46,945 nt of DNA from Holdemanella porci (GCF_019052655.1 NZ_JAHQVB010000009.1:1-46945); one strand, 5' to 3'; positions 24,459-34,191 are shown, numbered from the stretch's first letter. Translations and numbers: made by a program. Notes: a model not told the origin generated them from the sequence alone.

Positions 24459-25289
24459 ATGAACTTTAAAAAATTAATGGCATCTGCCATGGTATGTGCT
24501 TTTGCACTAACAGGATGTGGATCAAACACAGCTACAACATCAGAAGATAAGGACACATTTGTCGTAGGAATGGAATGTGCATATGCTCCATTTAACTGGC
24601 AAACTTCTACAAAAACAGATACTTCTGTAAAATTAGGAAAATCAGGATATGCGGATGGATATGATGTGCAGGTTGCAAAAAAGATTGCGAAAAAATTAGG
24701 AAAAAAATTAGTCATTAAGAAAACATCATGGGATGGATTGATTCCAGCTTTAGAGGGTGATGAAATCGATGCGATTATCGCTGGTATGACTAAAGATAAA
24801 ACACGTGAAGAAGGAGCTGACTTTACAACTCCATATTATGATTCAAAGGGAATGATCATGATTGTTCGTAAAGATGGTGAAGAAGCTGGATATACAGATA
24901 TTCAACAATTTAGTGGTAAAAATGTTGTTGGTCAAAAATCAACAAACTACGATGATGTCATTGATCAAATTAAAGGTGTAAATCACGTAACACCAAAGGC
25001 TACTTATCCAGAAATGGTATTGGCTTTACAACAACACGAAGTGGATGGGATTACTGCTGAAATGGCAGTTGCCAAAGGTGTTGTAGAAGCTAACCCAGAC
25101 TTAACTATCATTCAGTTCGAAGATGGACATGGTTTTGATTGTGATACAACTGTTTCAATCGCATTAAAGGAAGGTTCTCGTGATTCTGAATTCTTCAAAA
25201 AGGTTCAAAAAGCATTAGATAGTATTTCGGATGAAGAACGTGAAGAAATGATGAAATATGCAGTTGAACACCAACCAACAGAGGATTAA
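24459..25289 (+). CDS. Lysine-type ABC transporter binding lipoprotein
   Basis: This 276-residue family 3 solute-binding protein has a lipoprotein signal (1-19, lipobox LTGC, Cys20). The binding fold opens FVVGMECAYAPFNWQ and contains the amino-acid signature GYDVQVAKKIAKKLG. It delivers a basic amino acid, and the lysine riboswitch upstream makes lysine the likely substrate. It is the first gene of a three-gene operon with 2- and 10-nt gaps. GAGAAGGAG precedes the ATG. Confidence 0.94.
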   Translation: MNFKKLMASAMVCAFALTGCGSNTATTSEDKDTFVVGMECAYAPFNWQTSTKTDTSVKLGKSGYADGYDVQVAKKIAKKLGKKLVIKKTSWDGLIPALEGDEIDAIIAGMTKDKTREEGADFTTPYYDSKGMIMIVRKDGEEAGYTDIQQFSGKNVVGQKSTNYDDVIDQIKGVNHVTPKATYPEMVLALQQHEVDGITAEMAVAKGVVEANPDLTIIQFEDGHGFDCDTTVSIALKEGSRDSEFFKKVQKALDSISDEEREEMMKYAVEHQPTED

Positions 25290-25291
25290 TT

Positions 25292-26014
25292 ATGCGTATT
25301 GATTTTGCGAAAGCTTGGAACATATTTGTTCATAATTTGCCTCTTTTCCAATATGGAATTGAGATGACTTTGTTGTTCGCATTTGTTGGTACGTTTGCAG
25401 GATTTGTCGTCGGCTTATTAGTCGGCGGCATTCGTGCGATTGAGATCAATGAATATGATTCAACGGGTATCAAAGTTTTAAAAAGAATAGGAAGAATCAT
25501 TACGGGATTGTATATTTGGGTGTTCAGAGGTACACCAATGATGGTTCAAGCTATGTTTATTTACTATTTAGGAAAACCTGTGATTGGATGGACTCCGATT
25601 ACAGCAGGTTTGATTATTATTTCAATCAATACAGGCGCTTATATGGCTGAAATTATTCGTTCTGGAATTCAGTCTGTGGATAAAGGACAAAATGAGGCCG
25701 CAATGTCTTTAGGTATGACAACGATGCAAACTTTGATGTATGTTGTATTTCCTCAAGCTATTAAAAATTCATTTCCTTCAATTGGAAACCAATTGATTGT
25801 AAACATTAAGGATAGTTCAATGTTGAATGTTATTACGGTAACTGAACTGTACTTCCAGACAACATCTGTAGCTGGAAGTAACTATCGTTATATTGAAACG
25901 TTTATGGTTTCTGCAGTTTTATATTTAATTTTAACAACACTTGCTTCTTTCTTATTGAATTATCTTGAAAAAAGAATGGATAGCGAAAGTAGCATGAAAG
26001 ATTTCTGTAGCTAG
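25292..26014 (+). CDS. Lysine-type ABC transporter permease
   Basis: This 240-residue HisM-type permease has about five spans. [17 protein letters not shown] is the family start motif, and the ATPase-contact loop is [22 protein letters not shown] cytoplasmic insertion ([17 protein letters not shown], about 50-70) lies between the first two spans, as in the ArtQ/LysY-like subgroup. Control by the lysine riboswitch supports lysine transport. It begins 2 nt after the binding-protein stop. Confidence 0.94.
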   Translation: MRIDFAKAWNIFVHNLPLFQYGIEMTLLFAFVGTFAGFVVGLLVGGIRAIEINEYDSTGIKVLKRIGRIITGLYIWVFRGTPMMVQAMFIYYLGKPVIGWTPITAGLIIISINTGAYMAEIIRSGIQSVDKGQNEAAMSLGMTTMQTLMYVVFPQAIKNSFPSIGNQLIVNIKDSSMLNVITVTELYFQTTSVAGSNYRYIETFMVSAVLYLILTTLASFLLNYLEKRMDSESSMKDFCS

Positions 26015-26024
26015 GAGGATATTT

Positions 26025-26762
26025 ATGGAAACAATTATTCAAATTCAACATCTCCAGAAACATTTTGGAAATCTTAAAGTATTAAATGATGTAGATTTCG
26101 ATATTCATAAAGGAGAAGTGGTTACGATTATTGGATCGAGTGGATCTGGTAAAAGTACGATGTTGAGATGTGTAAACCTATTAGAAAGAATGGATGGAGG
26201 CCATGTTTTATATCATGGTAAGGATATTCTAAGTGGTCAAATGGATGTGAATGAATATCGTTCAAAGGTTGGAATGGTGTTCCAAAGTTTTAATTTATTT
26301 AATAATTTGACTGTTTTAGAAAACTGCATGTTAGGCCAGGTCCGTGTCTTAAAGAAATCGAAAGAAGAAGCAAAAGCCACAGCTTTAAAATTCTTAGATG
26401 AAGTAGGAATGAAAGAGTTTGCGAATAAGCCTAGTACTAAACTTTCTGGTGGACAAAAGCAACGTGTTGCGATTGCGCGTGCCTTGTGTATGGATCCAGA
26501 AGTGCTACTATTTGATGAACCAACAAGTGCATTAGACCCAGAAATGGTTGGTGATGTTTTGGATGTCATGAAAAAGTTAGCTGATGAAGGTTTGACTATG
26601 GTTATCGTTACACATGAAATGCAGTTTGCCAGAGAAGTTAGTGATCGTGTTATTTTTATGGATAAAGGTGTCATTGCAGAACAGGGTAGCCCAGAACAGT
26701 TGTTCGAGCATCCTCAACAAGAAAGAACACAACAGTTTTTATCTCGTTATCAAAGCCGTTAA
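26025..26762 (+). CDS. Lysine-type ABC transporter ATPase
   Basis: This 245-residue GlnQ/HisP-type ATPase energises the riboswitch-controlled transporter. Walker A GSSGSGKS is at 37-44, then the Q loop in VFQSFNLF, signature LSGGQKQR, Walker [13 protein letters not shown], and the switch His in VTHEMQ. AGGAGG precedes the ATG. Its stop codon lies in the loop of the operon terminator. Confidence 0.95.
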   Translation: METIIQIQHLQKHFGNLKVLNDVDFDIHKGEVVTIIGSSGSGKSTMLRCVNLLERMDGGHVLYHGKDILSGQMDVNEYRSKVGMVFQSFNLFNNLTVLENCMLGQVRVLKKSKEEAKATALKFLDEVGMKEFANKPSTKLSGGQKQRVAIARALCMDPEVLLFDEPTSALDPEMVGDVLDVMKKLADEGLTMVIVTHEMQFAREVSDRVIFMDKGVIAEQGSPEQLFEHPQQERTQQFLSRYQSR

Positions 26763-26778
26763 GCGGCTTTTTCTTTTT
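26752..26778 (+). terminator. Terminator of the lysine transporter operon
   Basis: AAAGCCG/CGGCTTT 7-bp stem with a TTAAG loop that includes the stop codon, followed by TTCTTTTT. Confidence 0.85.
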
Positions 26779-26809
26779 GTGAAAAAATTCATTTGTTGAG
26801 ACGAGTTCA

Positions 26810-26838
26810 TTGAAAAAAGGCCTAGTTAGTGTTATATT
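26810..26838 (+). promoter_or_regulatory. gpmI promoter
   Basis: TTGAAA (26810-26815) and TATATT (26833-26838) with a 17-nt spacer. Confidence 0.7.
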
Positions 26839-26865
26839 ATTATCGATTAATGGAGGAAAAATACA

Positions 26866-28404
26866 ATGGAAAAAAGACCAGTAATTTTGGTTGTTATGGA
26901 CGGTATTGGTATTCGTGAAGATAAGAAGAACAATGCTGTTGCATTAGCCAACAAACCAACACTTGATAAATTGTGGGCAGAATGTCCACATACACAACTT
27001 CGTGCTCATGGACTTGCAGTAGGACTTCCTACAGATTCAGATATGGGTAACTCAGAAGTTGGACACAACGCATTAGGTTGTGGACAAATTTATTCTCAAG
27101 GAGCTAAATTAGTTAACGAAAATATTGAGTCTAAAGAAATCTTCAATTCTAAAACTTGGAAGGATTTAGCTGAAAATGCAAAAGACAGCAAAATGCATTT
27201 CATCGGTCTTTTAAGTGATGGAAACGTACACTCTAATATTTCTCACTTAAAGGCTTTGATTAAAGAATCTAAAAATGAAGGTATTAAGGAAGTTCGTGTT
27301 CATGCATTGCTTGATGGACGTGATGTTCCTGCAACTTCAGCTTTAGAATATGTAAATGATATTGAATCATTTATGGCAGAATTAAATGATGACAATTTCC
27401 ACGCATGCATCGCTAGTGGTGGTGGACGTATGCAAATCACAATGGACCGTTATGAAGCTGACTGGTCTATGGTTGAGCGTGGATGGAAAATTCACGTAAT
27501 GGGTGAAGGAAGACAATTTGCTTCAACTACAGAAGCTATTGAAACGTATCGTAAAGAATTAAATGTTGTTGACCAAGATCTTCCAGGATTTGTTATTGCG
27601 AAAGATGGTGCACCTGTAGGAACTATCGATGATGGAGATAGCGTTGTATTGTTCAACTTCCGTGGTGACCGTGCTCAAGAAATTTCTTTAGCATTTGATG
27701 GAGATGCTTCATTTGATAAATTTGATCGTGTTAAAGTTCCAAATGTTAAATTTGCAGGTATGTTACAATATGATGCAGACTTACAAATTCCAAAGAACTA
27801 TTTGACGGAACCACCAAAAATTAAATATACATTAACTGAAGAATTGTGTAAACATGGTATTCGTGAGTATGCAATCAGTGAAACACAAAAGTATGGACAC
27901 GTTACATATTTCTGGAATGGTAACCGTTCAGAAAAATTTGATGAGTCTTTAGAAACTTATGTTGAAATCCCAAGTGATGTAGTCCCATTTGAACAAAGAC
28001 CTTGGATGAAGGCTGCTGAAATCACTGATAAATTGTGTGAAGCAATCGAAAGTGGAAACTATGATTTCATTCGTACAAACTATCCAAACGGTGACATGGT
28101 AGGACACACTGGAAGTTTACCAGCAACTATCATTGGTGTTGAATCAGTAGACTTAGAACTTGCACGTGTTATTGAATCTGTAAATAAAGTAAATGGTATT
28201 TTATTAGTTACTGCAGACCACGGTAATGCGGATGATGAAAGTAAGACTAGCCACACATTAGCACCAGTTCCATTCATCGTATACAATGCGGAATGTGAAT
28301 TAAAAGAAGGCGAAGATCTAGGATTGTCAAATGTTGCAGCTACAGTTTGTGATTTCTTAGGATTAGAACCAAATGAACACTGGAACCCATCTTTAAAAAA
28401 ATAA
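26866..28404 (+). CDS. gpmI: 2,3-bisphosphoglycerate-independent phosphoglycerate mutase
   Basis: This 512-residue cytosolic glycolytic enzyme interconverts 3- and 2-phosphoglycerate and belongs to the alkaline-phosphatase superfamily with two metal ions. Asp12 is in VVMDGIG, the phosphoserine Ser63 in MGNSEVGHNALG, and the inserted transferase domain has HALLDGRD and RYEADW. The late metal motifs are TNYPNGDMVGHTG and ADHGNADD. The length is typical. It is monocistronic, with its own promoter and terminator. TGGAGG precedes the ATG. Confidence 0.97.
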   Translation: MEKRPVILVVMDGIGIREDKKNNAVALANKPTLDKLWAECPHTQLRAHGLAVGLPTDSDMGNSEVGHNALGCGQIYSQGAKLVNENIESKEIFNSKTWKDLAENAKDSKMHFIGLLSDGNVHSNISHLKALIKESKNEGIKEVRVHALLDGRDVPATSALEYVNDIESFMAELNDDNFHACIASGGGRMQITMDRYEADWSMVERGWKIHVMGEGRQFASTTEAIETYRKELNVVDQDLPGFVIAKDGAPVGTIDDGDSVVLFNFRGDRAQEISLAFDGDASFDKFDRVKVPNVKFAGMLQYDADLQIPKNYLTEPPKIKYTLTEELCKHGIREYAISETQKYGHVTYFWNGNRSEKFDESLETYVEIPSDVVPFEQRPWMKAAEITDKLCEAIESGNYDFIRTNYPNGDMVGHTGSLPATIIGVESVDLELARVIESVNKVNGILLVTADHGNADDESKTSHTLAPVPFIVYNAECELKEGEDLGLSNVAATVCDFLGLEPNEHWNPSLKK

Positions 28405-28415
28405 TTTAGATTATT

Positions 28416-28450
28416 AAGGAGTAATGTAAAAAAAACTTTACTCCTTTTTT
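28416..28450 (+). terminator. gpmI terminator
   Basis: AAGGAGTAA/TTACTCCTT 9-bp stem with a 13-nt A-rich loop, followed by T. Confidence 0.8.
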
Positions 28451-28495
28451 ACTTGCTTTCATGATAAAATGACAAAAAAAAAGAGGTTTGATTTT

Positions 28496-29182
28496 ATGGA
28501 ACGAGTCTTAATTGTTGAAGACGATGAAAATATTCGTCAATTATTAAAATTAACATTGGCTAGTTTTAATTATGAACTAGTTGATTTTGAAAATGGAAAA
28601 GATGCATATGATTATCTACAAAACAATAAAGTAGATTTAGCCATATTAGATTTGATGTTACCAGGCATGAATGGGTATGATATATTAAAATTTATTCGTT
28701 CAAAGGCAACGCTTAAAGATTTACCTGTTATTATCTTAAGTGCAAAAGATAAAGAGCTTGATAAAATCATGGGACTTGATTTAGGAGCTGATGATTATTT
28801 GACGAAGCCATTTAGTGTGTTAGAGCTTGCTGCTCGTATTCGTTCATTACTTCGTAGAAGTAAAAAGGATGAACGATTGATTCAAATACATGGCTTATGT
28901 ATTGATTTAGATAAAAGAACGGTGACAATTCATGAAGAACCGATTGAATTGACATTTAAAGAATTTGAATTGTTGAAATATTTAGCTAAAAATGAAGGTA
29001 GAGCTGTATCACGAGAAGAGTTGATCAATCAGATTTGGGGATATGATTTTATTGGAGAAAGCAGAACACTGGATGTACATATTAACTCATTGCGTAAGAA
29101 GATGGGAAATGAATATGCACATTGGATTCAATCTGTAAGACAGGTTGGATATCGTTTTGTTGCTGAGGATCACAATGCATAA
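28496..29182 (+). CDS. OmpR/PhoB-type response regulator
   Basis: This 228-residue DNA-binding response regulator has a receiver domain (1-115) with acidic pocket Asp9-Asp10, phosphoacceptor Asp52 in ILDLMLPG and Lys104 in LTKPF. The C-terminal winged helix (about 128-226) ends with DVHINSLRKKMG and VRQVGYRF. The ATG at 28496 follows AGAGG. An earlier in-frame ATG (28469) abuts an extended -10 (TGA then TAAAAT, 28465-28470) and is rejected. The stop overlaps the kinase start by 8 nt, so the two form a two-component operon of the PhoP/PhoR kind. The signal is unknown. Confidence 0.94.
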   Translation: MERVLIVEDDENIRQLLKLTLASFNYELVDFENGKDAYDYLQNNKVDLAILDLMLPGMNGYDILKFIRSKATLKDLPVIILSAKDKELDKIMGLDLGADDYLTKPFSVLELAARIRSLLRRSKKDERLIQIHGLCIDLDKRTVTIHEEPIELTFKEFELLKYLAKNEGRAVSREELINQIWGYDFIGESRTLDVHINSLRKKMGNEYAHWIQSVRQVGYRFVAEDHNA

Positions 29183-30569
29183 GAAGATTGTTCATTCGTT
29201 TTTAACAACTTTTTTGATCACATTTATCTTGGGCTTTGGTTTACTTTACGTGAGTTTATATAAAGCATCTATTTCTCAAAATCGACAATATTTAATGAAT
29301 ACAGTTAAATTGGTAAAAAACTTAGAAATAGATGATTTAAATACGACTCGTTTGGGTGATACTGTTAAATCGGAAGATATTCGTATCACAATTATTAAGC
29401 GAAACGGAAAAGTTTTATATGATAACTATAAAAATAGAATTCGTGAAAAACATCTGCAGCGTGAAGAGGTAAAACAAGCTATTGCTCAAGGTACAGGGAC
29501 ATGTATTCGTTATTCAGATACAATGCAACGTTCTTATTTATATATAGCTGACTATGAGGAAGATAATCAAACAATTGTTCGTTTAGCTATGCCATTTGAT
29601 GGGTTGAGCCAATCTATTTCGATATTATTAGTACCATTTTTATTTAGTATTGCCGTATCTTTTATGGTGGTATTTGTTTTGTCTAAAAAAATGGCCAATG
29701 AAATTGTAGAACCTTTTAAAGATATCACAAATACAATTAATTCAACAAATATTTCAAAAGAAGTGCTATCGTTTCATAAATATAATTATCCCGAACTTTA
29801 TGGAATCACAGATGCATTGACGAATATGTCCGAAGAAAATAAAAAATATTTAGAAAGACTGGAAAAAGAAAAAAAGGTTCGCCAGGAATTTTTTAGTAAT
29901 GCGAGTCATGAATTAAAAACACCACTCACTTCTATACGTGGATATACAGAATTGATTCGTTCGCATACAATTCAGGATAGTGCTCAAATCGATACATGTT
30001 TAGATTGTGTTTTAAAAGAGAGTGACCATATGACGCAATTGATCAATGATATTTTAACGATTTCAAAATTAGAAACAGAAGAGATGCAAGTCACATATTC
30101 GCATATTCAAGTAAAGAAATTGTTGGATTCTGTTGTCGAGACTTTAAAGCCACAAATTGAAGCGATGCATTTAAATGTTTATGTGAATGCGACAGAGTTT
30201 ACAGTTTTTGCGAGTTTAGATCATATTAAAGGTATCTTCTATAATTTAATTTCGAACGCAATTAAGTACAATAAACAAAACGGACGAATAGATGTTGTTC
30301 TAAAGAAAAATCAAAAAAATATGTATTTTAGTGTGGAAGATACAGGTGTGGGAATTGCGCAAGAAGATCAGAGTCGAATATTTCAAAGATTTTATCGGGT
30401 AGATAAAGAACGCTCAAAAACAATACCAGGTACAGGTTTAGGTTTGTCGATTGTAAAACATGTTGTCTATTATTATCAAGGCAAAATCCATTTAACTTCA
30501 AAGGAAGATGTGGGAACTAAAATCACAGTTGAATTGCCTATTATTGTAAAAGAAATCCCAGAGAATTAG
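29175..30569 (+). CDS. Sensor histidine kinase (PhoR/WalK-like)
   Basis: This 464-residue membrane kinase is the partner of the preceding regulator. Transmembrane segments at about 9-28 and 150-170 enclose an extracellular sensor region of about 120 residues. A HAMP-like linker follows, then the dimerisation box SNASHELKTP with phospho-His245, N box NLISNAIKYNK, G1 EDTGVGI, F box FQRFYR and G2 GTGLGLSI. The ATG at 29175 is preceded by GAGGAT; an upstream in-frame start would lie deep in the regulator gene. The end of the gene forms part of a terminator whose loop holds the stop codon. Confidence 0.93.
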   Translation: MHKKIVHSFLTTFLITFILGFGLLYVSLYKASISQNRQYLMNTVKLVKNLEIDDLNTTRLGDTVKSEDIRITIIKRNGKVLYDNYKNRIREKHLQREEVKQAIAQGTGTCIRYSDTMQRSYLYIADYEEDNQTIVRLAMPFDGLSQSISILLVPFLFSIAVSFMVVFVLSKKMANEIVEPFKDITNTINSTNISKEVLSFHKYNYPELYGITDALTNMSEENKKYLERLEKEKKVRQEFFSNASHELKTPLTSIRGYTELIRSHTIQDSAQIDTCLDCVLKESDHMTQLINDILTISKLETEEMQVTYSHIQVKKLLDSVVETLKPQIEAMHLNVYVNATEFTVFASLDHIKGIFYNLISNAIKYNKQNGRIDVVLKKNQKNMYFSVEDTGVGIAQEDQSRIFQRFYRVDKERSKTIPGTGLGLSIVKHVVYYYQGKIHLTSKEDVGTKITVELPIIVKEIPEN

Positions 30570-30582
30570 TCTCTGGGATTTT
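30553..30582. terminator. Bidirectional terminator with shared stop codons in the loop
   Basis: AAATCCCAGAGA/TCTCTGGGATTT pairs over 12 bp. The 5-nt loop region contains the TAG of the kinase and the TAA of the converging gene, which overlap by 4 nt. T/A tracts flank it on both sides. Confidence 0.8.
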
Positions 30583-31582
30583 GTGCATATTCTTGTTTTG
30601 ATTGTAAAACACGGATTGCGAATATAGATAGAATAACCAATCGAATGAGATCTAGAATCACAAAGAAGATAAATACACGAAGCGAATATTCCTGTGATTT
30701 ATAGTAGTTCATAAAGGTTGGTAAATAAACTAAAATACGAATAAATTCGCCTATCATACAACATGCGATAATCTTCTTTGTCGCCTTTTGATTGTAGTAC
30801 ATATAGAATAATGGAATGGTCCAAATAAAAGCAGTAAAAATACACAACATAAACATGTCTTTTGTTGCAAATACTTTTTGCATATCCAAACTTGCGAATA
30901 GATTTGAAAAGATTTGGATTAGAATTGGAAATAAAATTAATTCGCCATAAATAATAATGCCTAAACGAACGGATAGTTGGGGCAAAGTCATAGGCGCTTT
31001 TTCTACTACATATTCATCTTCTTCATCTTGTTCAGTTGGTTCGAATTTTTTTTCGTATTTATCTTTGATTTTTTCATAATCTACATTCTTTGTTTGTTTA
31101 GCTACCCAATCATCGTTTTCATCGTCTAACTCGATTGTGTGATCAAAATAAATCTTACACCAACGATTGTTTCTTAAGTATCCCCCAATTTGGCAAAGTA
31201 CAATGGTTTTTAAAAGCATACAAGCAACAAGGACAAAGAATGGTAAGATGGTTGTAAGGTTTGACAACAATAATTTGATTGGAAAGTATATAATCAAAAA
31301 ACTAATCGCAATATTTATCCAATATAGAATACGAAACCATTTTTTACCTGTTGAAAGAAGAAGAAATGTGATGCCATATAAAAGAATCTGTCCGATTCCT
31401 AATTTGATCAACATAGAGCGGAATGCTGGATCATCTACTTTCAAGAATTCCATGCTTGAGAAAAGATATGCCATGGCTAAAAAATAAACGCAAAGTACAA
31501 AAAAATAAAGAATAAGATGTATAGTGATTTTATGTTTTGATTTTTGGTATAGGATTAGGTTTTCTTCTTGTTTAGAATACAT
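30566..31582 (-). CDS. Multi-span membrane protein of unknown function
   Basis: I do not recognise this 338-residue integral membrane protein. About eight hydrophobic segments are visible, in two groups of four, separated by a cytoplasmic loop of roughly 65 residues (about 145-210) that is strongly charged and acidic (EPTEQDEEDEYVVEK). No catalytic motif is evident. The start MYSKQEEN is preceded by the weak ribosome site AGTAGGT. A TAGAAT -10 lies upstream on the minus strand. It converges on the two-component operon with overlapping stop codons. Confidence 0.75.
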   Translation of the reverse strand: MYSKQEENLILYQKSKHKITIHLILYFFVLCVYFLAMAYLFSSMEFLKVDDPAFRSMLIKLGIGQILLYGITFLLLSTGKKWFRILYWINIAISFLIIYFPIKLLLSNLTTILPFFVLVACMLLKTIVLCQIGGYLRNNRWCKIYFDHTIELDDENDDWVAKQTKNVDYEKIKDKYEKKFEPTEQDEEDEYVVEKAPMTLPQLSVRLGIIIYGELILFPILIQIFSNLFASLDMQKVFATKDMFMLCIFTAFIWTIPLFYMYYNQKATKKIIACCMIGEFIRILVYLPTFMNYYKSQEYSLRVFIFFVILDLIRLVILSIFAIRVLQSKQEYAQNPRD

Positions 31583-31665
31583 ATATGACCTACTTTCTAT
31601 TAGAAATGATTGATTCTTTTCTCTTAATACATTCTATCACAGAACGAGGAAACTAATAAAATACA

Positions 31666-31694
31666 TTGTCAATATTTTAACAATGGATTAATAT
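31666..31694 (+). promoter_or_regulatory. Thioesterase promoter with candidate Rex box
   Basis: TTGTCA (31666-31671), 17 nt, TAATAT (31689-31694). The 18-mer TTGTCAATATTTTAACAA (31666-31683) fits the Rex pattern TTGTNAA-N4-TTNACAA and covers the -35 box, where binding would block polymerase. Confidence 0.6.
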
Positions 31695-31715
31695 ATCAAA
31701 GGAGGGATAACAAAC

Positions 31716-32084
31716 ATGGATTTAAAAACAATTCGAATTCAACGTGTGGTTGAAAAACAAAATTTGGCTTCCGTTATGAAGAGTGGATCATTGGATGTAT
31801 TAGCTACACCGCAAATGATCGCATGGATGGAAGAGGCTGCATGTCTATGCCTAGAATTAGAAGAAGGTAAGACAAGCGTTGGCATCAGTATGAATGTGTC
31901 TCATGATATGGCAAGTCCATTAGGGGCAACAATCACAATTGAGGCTAAGATGGTTAATGTGGATGGTCGCAAAATTGATTATGAAGTACAAGCGTTCCAA
32001 GATGGTAAATCAATTGGAAAAGGTGTACACAGTCGTTTTGTGGTTGATGCACAAAAATTTATCGATAAAACATACCAGAAATAA
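31716..32084 (+). CDS. FlK-like acyl-CoA thioesterase
   Basis: This 122-residue single hot-dog domain protein resembles the fluoroacetyl-CoA thioesterase FlK group. The substrate here would be some short acyl-CoA, not necessarily fluorinated. Candidate active-site residues by analogy are Thr31 in LATPQMIAWMEEA, Glu39 or Glu40, and His63 in NVSHDMASP. A strong AAAGGAGGG precedes the ATG. It is a single-gene unit with a Rex-box-like element in the promoter, suggesting a link to NADH balance. Confidence 0.85.
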   Translation: MDLKTIRIQRVVEKQNLASVMKSGSLDVLATPQMIAWMEEAACLCLELEEGKTSVGISMNVSHDMASPLGATITIEAKMVNVDGRKIDYEVQAFQDGKSIGKGVHSRFVVDAQKFIDKTYQK

Positions 32085-32087
32085 AAA

Positions 32088-32117
32088 AAGAAACCCATGT
32101 TAATATGCATGGGTTTT
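32088..32117. terminator. Bidirectional terminator
   Basis: AAACCCATG/CATGGGTTT 9-bp stem with an 8-nt loop. A T run on the plus side and a TTTCTTTTTTT tract on the minus side serve the thioesterase and the converging DUF4015 gene. Confidence 0.82.
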
Positions 32118-33744
32118 AAAATCCGCTTTTGATTCTATCTATATCTTTCTTATCGCCACTAGCTAACCAAACCATATAATCCGGGTAATTTGTGTCTTTA
32201 AGTGCTTTTATTTCTTGTTTTACACCATCTGCATCTATATTGTATCCCTGAATCCATGTTCGGTATTTAGCGGGATATTTGATACTTTTTAATTGCTCGT
32301 CACTGATCTTAGTGAATGCATATAAAGTGTCGTATGGCTTTTCAATAGGATTATCAATGTTAAAGCTTCCATTTGAAAAGTGATCTAAATAAGGCATAGG
32401 ACAAATGATATCAACGACATTCGCGATGGCTGGAAGAAATTGTCCAATATCTTGATCATCGCAAGCTACAATAGGCCACGCGAACATATCGGCTGCAACA
32501 TAAACGCATTTTGGGGATAATTCTTCTTTTGCGTATTGAAGAAAACTTTGGATGGCGGCTACTTTACTTTCTTTATATGTATTGTGAAAGTTTAGTTTAG
32601 AGTTTGCGCTTGCGGTTCCATCAGGAAAACGGACATAATCAAATTGAATTTCATTAAAGCCTAGATCAGCACACTCTTTGGCAAGTTCCACATTATACAT
32701 CCATGCTTTTCTAGAATACGCACTAGGCCAGTATTGATCGTTGTAGACAACTAAATTGCCATTGTGGTCCGTTAATGATTCATTTGGGTTTTCCATCGCA
32801 AAAACAGCATCTTTAAAAGTAACGATACGGCTTACACAATAGAATCCCTTTTTTTTGTATTCTTTTATGATTTTTGTTAAGTTTTTTTTTGAAATCATCG
32901 CATTATTTGTTGCTTGACTAGGATCTGATAAATAATCCTTACATACATCACTCGCATATAAAACTGAGCCTTCATCATTCTTAGTTTCGACAATAATCGT
33001 ATTGATGTTCTTTAACTTTTCGATGTATTTTTGATTGTTGATGAAATTGTCCATTGATACATGGACGGACTTAACATGTTTAGGCATCGAATTTTCTTTA
33101 TATATTTCTTTTTTGATAGGCTTGTAGTCAATTTGTGATGTGTAGGCATCTTTAGAATATCCATCTTTGTAGTAATCATCCCAATATGTCGAATAAGATA
33201 TGGCTTGATCATACTTTTTTAATGCTAATTTTCTTGATGATTCCACATATGCACCACTTAAGTAATAGGTTTTGTTTTGCTTTTTGACTTTGTACCAACG
33301 AATTTGGCCTGTGTCTTTATCCCAGTCTTTTTGATCGATGGAGACTACCTTTACTTTTTCACCTTTCTTGACAATCGCTTTACTTAGTTTTCCACCTTTT
33401 TCTTCTCTTAAGTTTACCAGTCTTCGACAATAGACATAATCTAAGTGAGTAGCTTCTTCAAAACTATTTGCGAGATTTGAATTCTTAACTTTTAGTTTAT
33501 CGTGATTGTATATGATGATGCTTGAATATTCTTGTTTTTGATGAACTTTTACTTTTGTACCTTTAGGAATTTTAATTTTTTCAATAACAGCTTCACCATC
33601 TTCTAAATGTGCTTTTTCTACCGTTAGCTTACTGGTATCGCATTTAATATATCGAGTAGGGTGGAGTGAGTTTGCGGCTAAGGTAAGTAAAAATAAAAAT
33701 GCCACGATTAGCATTGGAAGAATGAACATTTGTTTACTTTTCAT
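32116..33744 (-). CDS. Membrane-anchored DUF4015 glycosidase-like protein
   Basis: This 542-residue exported protein has an uncleaved-type N-terminal membrane segment (about 6-26). A beta-rich SH3-like region (about 45-185) follows, with WYKVKKQNKTYYLSGAYV. The DUF4015 putative glycoside-hydrolase barrel covers about 215-540. Conserved barrel features are VKSVHVSMDNF at its start, NEIQFDYVRFPDG with candidate acidic residues near 365, YVAADMFAWP, and ICPMPYLDHF. It may act on the cell wall, but family activity is unproven. Only a weak GGTGA ribosome site is seen. Confidence 0.87.
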   Translation of the reverse strand: MKSKQMFILPMLIVAFLFLLTLAANSLHPTRYIKCDTSKLTVEKAHLEDGEAVIEKIKIPKGTKVKVHQKQEYSSIIIYNHDKLKVKNSNLANSFEEATHLDYVYCRRLVNLREEKGGKLSKAIVKKGEKVKVVSIDQKDWDKDTGQIRWYKVKKQNKTYYLSGAYVESSRKLALKKYDQAISYSTYWDDYYKDGYSKDAYTSQIDYKPIKKEIYKENSMPKHVKSVHVSMDNFINNQKYIEKLKNINTIIVETKNDEGSVLYASDVCKDYLSDPSQATNNAMISKKNLTKIIKEYKKKGFYCVSRIVTFKDAVFAMENPNESLTDHNGNLVVYNDQYWPSAYSRKAWMYNVELAKECADLGFNEIQFDYVRFPDGTASANSKLNFHNTYKESKVAAIQSFLQYAKEELSPKCVYVAADMFAWPIVACDDQDIGQFLPAIANVVDIICPMPYLDHFSNGSFNIDNPIEKPYDTLYAFTKISDEQLKSIKYPAKYRTWIQGYNIDADGVKQEIKALKDTNYPDYMVWLASGDKKDIDRIKSGF

Positions 33745-33789
33745 GTAATCACCAATAGAATCGTAGCATAATTCATATAATTGTCAATT

Positions 33790-34191
33790 TTAAAGCGTTT
33801 TTTGGGATGATTTCCATCGGATCAGACCAATATTTAATAGAATTAGGGATAAAGCACCGCAAGTATCAATGCATATGTCTGTAATCTGCGGGCTTCTTCC
33901 TGAGACAAAAGATTGATGCCATTCATCACTGCAAGCATATAGAATGCATGTGACCAAAGCGTATAGTGCAGAGTGTTTCACACCATAGCTCTTATACATA
34001 TAGAATGTATTGAATCCAAGCATGGCATAAATTGTGAAATGTGCGAGTTTACGAACGATATGCATTGAGAATGGTAAAAATTGTAAAAACCAGGCACTTG
34101 TTTGTGTGGATTGTGCTGCATTTTGACTGGAAAAATAAAAGATCAGTAGCATGTTACAGATTGTAAAAATGGTAAAAATGTGTTTTTTCAA
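33790..34191 (-). CDS. VanZ-like membrane protein
   Basis: This 133-residue membrane protein has about four spans. It carries the VanZ-family hallmarks: RKLAHFTIYAMLGF with His in the second span, and SDEWHQSFVSGRSPQITDICID near the C-terminus. Members influence envelope properties such as lipoglycopeptide susceptibility, but the biochemical role is unknown. It starts 4 nt inside the end of the HAD-like gene (ATGA overlap), so the two are co-translated. Confidence 0.9.
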   Translation of the reverse strand: MKKHIFTIFTICNMLLIFYFSSQNAAQSTQTSAWFLQFLPFSMHIVRKLAHFTIYAMLGFNTFYMYKSYGVKHSALYALVTCILYACSDEWHQSFVSGRSPQITDICIDTCGALSLILLNIGLIRWKSSQKTL

